NCBI GenBank assembly: GCA_964641895.1
Contig: CAZXLA010000062.1
Span: 1-17,253 of the forward strand
Reading direction: 5' to 3'
DNA: 17,253 nt
Origin: UBA2421 sp964641895
GTDB lineage: Bacteria; Planctomycetota; Phycisphaerae; Tepidisphaerales; Tepidisphaeraceae
The notes under the pieces are model-generated. The model was not told the DNA's origin. It worked only from the letters and a program-made list of their open reading frames with translations, and did no database searches. Below are positions 13,270 to 17,253 of the stretch, in pieces. Each line of letters opens with the position of its first letter. Positions within the stretch are counted from its first letter, which is position 1. A program made the position numbers and the translations under genes.

Positions 13270-15324
13270 GTGATCCCTACCGTTGAAGATGTCAAAAGTT
13301 CGCCGATGACCCATCGCTTCGGCGACTTGTTCAATCCACCCGGGTTGACGAACTTTCTCGGCAGCGTGCAGACCGAAGGGCACGACCCGGTCGCCATCCG
13401 CAGCTTCGCGTTTCCGCCGTTTGCAATGGGGGATAACGTTACCGCGGGGCTGTTCGTCAATGGGAAGTTTTTTCCTGCGTGGGGTCAGCCGGTGACGACC
13501 GTATGGCGGCCGGATCGCATCGAACGCACCGCCGAGGTCGATGGGCTTCACCTGCACAGCACCACCGTGCTGGCGGTGGGCAAGATGGCGGCGATCGTGC
13601 GGCTGAACGTGCAGAACCGGTCGGGGGCGGCGAAGAACGTCACGCTCAAACTCGGATTGCGCGGCGGGATCACAAAATCCGTCACAAGCTGGGCGGCGGC
13701 CGTCCCGCCGACGGAAGCCGACAATACCGTTGAAGTCGATTCATCGCGCAAGGCGCTGCGGTTTGGCGCGAAGAACTCTTCGGCGGTCCTTATTCAAGGA
13801 TGTAACCCGCTTGCGAAAGAAGTGAGTCTGGTCGGGCTGCGGCATGAATTCAGACTTGCCGTTAGTGAGACGAAGACCATCGACTTTATTGCTTGCATCG
13901 GTGAGACGGCTGGGGAAGCTGAACGACTTTTCGATCAAACGTTCCGCGAAACCGCCGGCGCCATCGAAGACGCGACTGCGAATTGGAATGAAGAACTGCG
14001 GGCGATTTTTACGCCGGGCAACTCGCGGTATTCCGGGCATTTGCCGATCCTTGAAACTTCTGATCGCGATATTCTCAAGGTCTATCACATCGGCGCCGCA
14101 GGCATCGCTTACTTCAAGCGCGATACGCCCCACAGCGTTCACGGCCGCATCTACGGCACGCTGCTACCTCGCTACTGGCAGACGGTCACGTTTCTCTGGG
14201 ATTACTCGCTTTCGGGCATGGTGCACGCGTTGCTCGATCCGGCGGTGATGAAGGCCAACCTGCAACGGTGGATGAAGCTGGATATTCACAAACACTTCGG
14301 CACCGAGTTTCTCACCGGCGCCGGCGTGGGCCCGTGGTATAGCGTGAACGATTTTGCCATGTGCGGCATCGCCCGCGACTACCTGCGCTTCAACGGCGAC
14401 TTTGCGTTTCTCGATTCAACCGTCGGCGACCACAAAGTGCGCGATTATCTGGCCAAGTACGCCGAGAACTGGAAAAGCTTCAAATCCCCGCGCGGCTTGG
14501 CCGATTACGGCGGGCTGAACAACTTACTCGAGTGCGTGAACACTTACCTGCACGAAGTCGCCAGCCTGAACGCCGCAAACGTGTTCAACATGCGCTTCGC
14601 ATCCGAACTGGCACAAATGCACGGCGATCAAAAAACCGCTTCGCGGCTTAGCTCAGAAGCAAATCAGCTCGCGCAAAAAGTAAACGAGCTATACGTCAAA
14701 GGCAAAGGCTATTTCAACGCCCGCTTCCCCGACGGCAGCACGCGCGAGGTTCGACACATTTACGATTTCATCACCGTGCTCAACACCATGCACGATGCAT
14801 TGCCCGCAAGCCAGCGCGCGGAAATGGCCGACTTCTTCAAGCGCGAACTGATGACGCCCACTTGGGCCCACGCGCTCAGTTGCGATGATGATGATGCGAT
14901 GTTCAGCGTACGGCCGGACCATCAATGGAACGGTGCCTACCCCGCCTGGCCGCCGCAGGCCGTAACCGGGCTTTATAAAATCGGGCAGGTCGATCTGGCC
15001 TTAGACTGGCTAAAGGGCCTGGCGAAAAGCGCCAATCAAGGTCCCTACGGGCAGGCCCACTTCGCCGAATCCGTCGTCGCCCCCGAAGACGGCGGCGCGA
15101 TCAAGGCACCCAGCGATTTCCCCTATATCAATGACTGGACATGCTCATCCGTCGGCTCGTGGTGCAACACCATCATCGAAAGCATCTTCGGCGTACGCGC
15201 GGGTTTGCAGTCGATCGAAGCGACACCGCAATTTGGCAAGTTTGATCCGAAGGCCGTGCTGCGGAATTTGCGGTGGCAGGGAAAGTCGTACACGGTCACG
15301 AAAGATGGATTGAAGCAGGAGTAA
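13270..15324 (+). CDS. Six-hairpin glycosidase-like protein
   Basis: This 684-residue protein has an N-terminal beta-sandwich (about residues 1-230) followed by an alpha/alpha-barrel (about 265-684). It resembles the six-hairpin glycosidases of the GH37/GH63/GH78/GH116 type. Barrel segments include RYWQTVTFLWDYSLSGMVHA (about 297-316), FGTEFLTGAGVGPWYSVNDF (about 343-362), CDDDDAMFSVRPDHQWNGAY (about 538-557) and PAWPPQAVTGLYKIG. Acidic residues in these could be catalytic, but I cannot assign a family or substrate. There is no clear signal peptide. The GTG start at 13270 has AAAGGA eight bases upstream; an ATG at 13306 is the alternative. It is the last gene of the sugar operon, after a 160-bp gap filled by a repeat, and its TAA stop lies inside the next inverted repeat. 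Confidence 0.75.
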   Translation: MIPTVEDVKSSPMTHRFGDLFNPPGLTNFLGSVQTEGHDPVAIRSFAFPPFAMGDNVTAGLFVNGKFFPAWGQPVTTVWRPDRIERTAEVDGLHLHSTTVLAVGKMAAIVRLNVQNRSGAAKNVTLKLGLRGGITKSVTSWAAAVPPTEADNTVEVDSSRKALRFGAKNSSAVLIQGCNPLAKEVSLVGLRHEFRLAVSETKTIDFIACIGETAGEAERLFDQTFRETAGAIEDATANWNEELRAIFTPGNSRYSGHLPILETSDRDILKVYHIGAAGIAYFKRDTPHSVHGRIYGTLLPRYWQTVTFLWDYSLSGMVHALLDPAVMKANLQRWMKLDIHKHFGTEFLTGAGVGPWYSVNDFAMCGIARDYLRFNGDFAFLDSTVGDHKVRDYLAKYAENWKSFKSPRGLADYGGLNNLLECVNTYLHEVASLNAANVFNMRFASELAQMHGDQKTASRLSSEANQLAQKVNELYVKGKGYFNARFPDGSTREVRHIYDFITVLNTMHDALPASQRAEMADFFKRELMTPTWAHALSCDDDDAMFSVRPDHQWNGAYPAWPPQAVTGLYKIGQVDLALDWLKGLAKSANQGPYGQAHFAESVVAPEDGGAIKAPSDFPYINDWTCSSVGSWCNTIIESIFGVRAGLQSIEATPQFGKFDPKAVLRNLRWQGKSYTVTKDGLKQE

Positions 15325-15418
15325 CGATTGACGATTGACGATTAATGAGACTTGGTGGCACAGACATTCCGGTCTGTGTCTCCGATGCAGTCTTTCAATC
15401 GTCAATCGTCAATCGTTA
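15322..15418. repeat. Perfect 22-bp inverted repeat between convergent genes, with a nested element
   Basis: 15322-15343 and 15397-15418 are exact reverse complements over 22 bp. Each arm is itself made of three tandem GATTGAC-type units. The left arm begins with the glycosidase stop codon (TAA 15322-15324). The 53-bp interior carries a different hairpin element (15354-15386). Lying between two convergent genes, it could work as a two-way terminator, but there is no T-run. Confidence 0.9.
15354..15386. repeat. GGCACAGACATTCC hairpin element, copy 1
   Basis: CACAGAC and GTCTGTG form a 7-bp stem around a six-base loop. This 33-bp segment is identical to 16403-16435 except at one loop position (32 of 33). 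It sits inside the larger inverted repeat, so one element appears to be nested in another. Confidence 0.88.
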
Positions 15419-15454
15419 CGCTGCCACTCGCGCAAATTACCGTATGTTCGCCGA

Positions 15455-17202
15455 TCATTTCAGCCCCGTCGCCGCCATTCCACGCACAAAGTACCTTTGG
15501 CTGAGGAAAAACAGAANNNNNNNNNNNNNNNNNNNNNNNNNNNNNNNNNNNNNNNNNNNNNNNNNNNNNNNNNNNNNNNNNNNNNNNNNNNNNNNNNNNN
15601 NNNNNNNNNNNNNNNNAGCCCCGTCGCCGCCATTCCACGCACAAAGTACCTTTGGCTGAGGAAAAACAGAACGATCACCGGCACCGTCATCAGCACGTTG
15701 CCGGCCATGATCATCGTCCAGTCGCCGCGGTTCTCGATTTGTGCGGTCAGCAATCCCAGGCTCAGTGGAAACCGGCCCTGGTCGCGCAGGTAAATCAGCG
15801 GGCGCAGGAAATCATTCCATGCCGCCAGAAACGCCAGCGTCGCGATCGCCGCCGCCGCGGGTTTGACTTGCGGCAGCATGATGTACCACCACGTTTGCAC
15901 ATGGTTCAGGCCGTCGATGCGGGCGGCTTCTTCCAGTTCCTTCGGCAGTGTTTTCATGTGCTGCACCATCAGGTAGATGAAGAACGCGGAGCCGAACAGC
16001 GGCGTAAACGTCGCGCCGAAAAACGTCGGCACCCAAATCGGGTTGAGCGTGTTGTACCAGCCGAGTTTCTGCCAGATGAGAAACGACGGGATCATCGTCA
16101 CCTGCTCGGGCAGCATGAGTGTGCTTAAGAGAATCAGCAGCGCGATCGACCGCCCCGGCCAGTGCAGCCGGGCGAAGGCGTAGGCGACGAAGGTGCTGCT
16201 GAAGAGCGTGCCGGTGACGGTGAGCACGACGAGCAACAGGCTGTTGCCCAGATATTGCCAGAACGGAATCGAGTTGAAAATGCGGATGTAATTCCTCGTG
16301 AGTTTCCCCCAGATGGCCTGCGCGGTGGACGACGGCGTGATGATGATGCGCAGCATGGCGGGATGATTGATGCCTGACGCCTGACTTTCAATCCGCGCTG
16401 TCGGTGGCACAGACATTCCTGTCTGTGTCTCCGATCCTTCCCGCAGCGGCACCCAGATCTTCGGCTGATAGGTGTCATCCTCAAACGTCGGCGGCTGGAA
16501 GATGATGCTCATCGGGCGGTGCTGCGCGAGATAGGTTGACCGCGTACTGCGCCACGTCTTCCCGCCGACGGTTAATTCGGCATCGACGCGATGCCAACTG
16601 TCGTCGGCCTTGAGCGACAGAATGAGTTTGTGCAGGTCGGCGGGGTCGCAGGGGAAGTCGAATTGCGCGCCGACGACAAATGGCTCACTGAGTGATCGAT
16701 ACTGCGCCTCAGTTCCCCCGCCCGCCGCGGGCACCAGATACGTCGCCTTCGAAGCTCCCGCGAACGTCTGCCACTCGGGAGTGATGTTGAAAATGCGGGC
16801 GTCGAGGGATCGGACCTGCAATCCAAACAACACGAGCGATGCCTGTATCGGCTTTCCGGATGCATCGTCCACCTGGTACGGCGACGACTCGCGATAGGTC
16901 GGCATCGCTGGCAGCCACTTCCCCGCGGCGACTTCTTCGTCGGTTTTGGCGCTGGTAAGCAGCATCCACACAAACGGAAACAAAAACGCCGCCGCGATGG
17001 AGAGCAGCAGCAGATGCAGGCCGAAACGAATGAAGCCGACTCGTCCGTTCCCCAGCCGCGAAGCGGCGGCAGAGAATAGCCTGGGGCGTGAGCCCCAGGT
17101 AGACACAGGCCCGTCACGCAAGCCCCACAGGGGCGACAGAATGAAATGTGTCGACGCGTGATTTGGCGCATGTAACGAAATCGCCGTGCACCCATCGCAC
17201 AT
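15455..17202 (-). CDS. MalG-type carbohydrate ABC transporter permease, interrupted by an N gap
   Basis: This is an inner-membrane sugar-importer permease. The first membrane helix (FGLHLLLLSIAAAFLFPFVW) is at residues 60-79. About 215 residues of mostly extra-cytoplasmic beta-rich sequence follow, then four or five more helices. The EAA loop that docks the ATPase is clear (ELEEAARIDGLNH, then IMLPQVKPA). Family members are usually about 280 residues, while this one is about 530 from the ATG at 17202, so the insert is a real extension. The first 51 residues are encoded by a repeat and the frame stays open to the window edge, so the true start is unsure. Residues about 256-267 come from another repeat. 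The gap at 15517-15616 is probably spurious: closing it gives a natural end, MAATGLK and TGA at 15457-15455. The binding protein, partner permease and ATPase are outside the window. Confidence 0.87.
15462..15516. repeat. 55-bp duplicate flanking the gap, left copy
   Basis: These 55 bases are identical to 15617-15671 on the other side of the N run. A shared end of this kind is what two overlapping contigs leave when they are joined with a fixed 100-N spacer. Confidence 0.97.
15517..15616. other. Assembly gap (100 N)
   Basis: Exactly 100 N, a conventional placeholder of unknown length. Because the flanks are the same 55 bases, the real gap length is probably minus 55, meaning the contigs overlap. 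Confidence 0.99.
15617..15671. repeat. 55-bp duplicate flanking the gap, right copy
   Basis: Identical to 15462-15516. It encodes the C-terminal residues of the permease up to MAATG on the minus strand. Confidence 0.97.
16403..16435. repeat. GGCACAGACATTCC hairpin element, copy 2, inside the permease gene
   Basis: 32 of 33 bases match 15354-15386. On the minus strand it is read in frame as SETQTGMSVPPT, within the extra-cytoplasmic insert of the permease. The stem is CACAGAC/GTCTGTG (16408-16427 including the loop). Confidence 0.88.
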
Positions 17203-17253
17203 TCTTTCGCCGCTTCGCGGCTTGATCGGGCGCGGCATGTTCACCCGGGGCTT
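17044..17253. repeat. Composite palindromic repeat forming the permease N-terminus
   Basis: The stretch is a chain of small hairpins: GCCGC-GAA-GCGGC (17055-17067), CCTGGGGC-GTGA-GCCCCAGG (17080-17099), GCCCC-ACA-GGGGC (17122-17134) and GCCGC-TTC-GCGGC (17209-17221). The first and last are reverse complements of each other, so the block is itself an inverted arrangement and may run past the window edge. On the minus strand it reads as SPLWGLRDG and RPRLFSAAASRLGNG, a translation I recall from repeat-derived tails in planctomycete proteins. The left boundary is approximate. Confidence 0.75.

Noticed and set aside
15335..15793. Open frames crossing the N run on the plus strand
   Set aside because: They exist only because Ns are read as open; the true gene here is the minus-strand permease.

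Overview
The window looks like a scaffold piece (one 100-N gap) from a moderately high-GC environmental bacterium, most plausibly a planctomycete of the Phycisphaerae/Tepidisphaerales type. The clues are an exported protein with a dockerin-like repeat and a PEP-CTERM tail, a sugar-oxidation operon containing a DUF4185 protein, a carbohydrate ABC permease with a large extra-cytoplasmic insert, and dense palindromic repeats. The lineage is inferred; there is no rRNA or other marker gene.

Layout. (1) 1-4304, plus strand: the last 15 codons of a gene that looks like a molybdenum-hydroxylase large subunit, then a complete three-subunit PaoABC-like periplasmic aldehyde oxidoreductase in the order Mo subunit, Tat-exported 2Fe-2S subunit, FAD subunit. 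(2) 4528-6540, minus strand: a signalling protein with a TPR/TRAFs-binding-like region, a SLOG-like domain and a class III nucleotide cyclase domain with unusual active-site residues. (3) 6908-8728, minus: a secreted PEP-CTERM/dockerin protein. (4) 8957-15324, plus: SDR sugar dehydrogenase, SMP-30/gluconolactonase-like lactonase, galactose-mutarotase-like protein, DUF4185 beta-propeller and a six-hairpin glycosidase. Two of its junctions are TGATG stop/start overlaps, so it is probably one operon for glycan cleavage and oxidative sugar breakdown. (5) 15455-17202 or beyond, minus: a MalG-type sugar ABC permease, convergent with the operon.

The most striking property is the repeats. Almost every intergenic gap holds an inverted-repeat element about 30-160 bp long, from about ten different sequence families. 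Several run into genes: one adds 39 in-frame codons to the DUF4185 gene, one supplies the C-terminus of the lactonase, one lies inside the permease and one forms the permease N-terminus. The one gap without an element is the divergent promoter region 8729-8956.

The N gap is probably an assembly artefact. The 55 bases on its left are identical to the 55 bases on its right, and collapsing them gives the permease a normal C-terminus.
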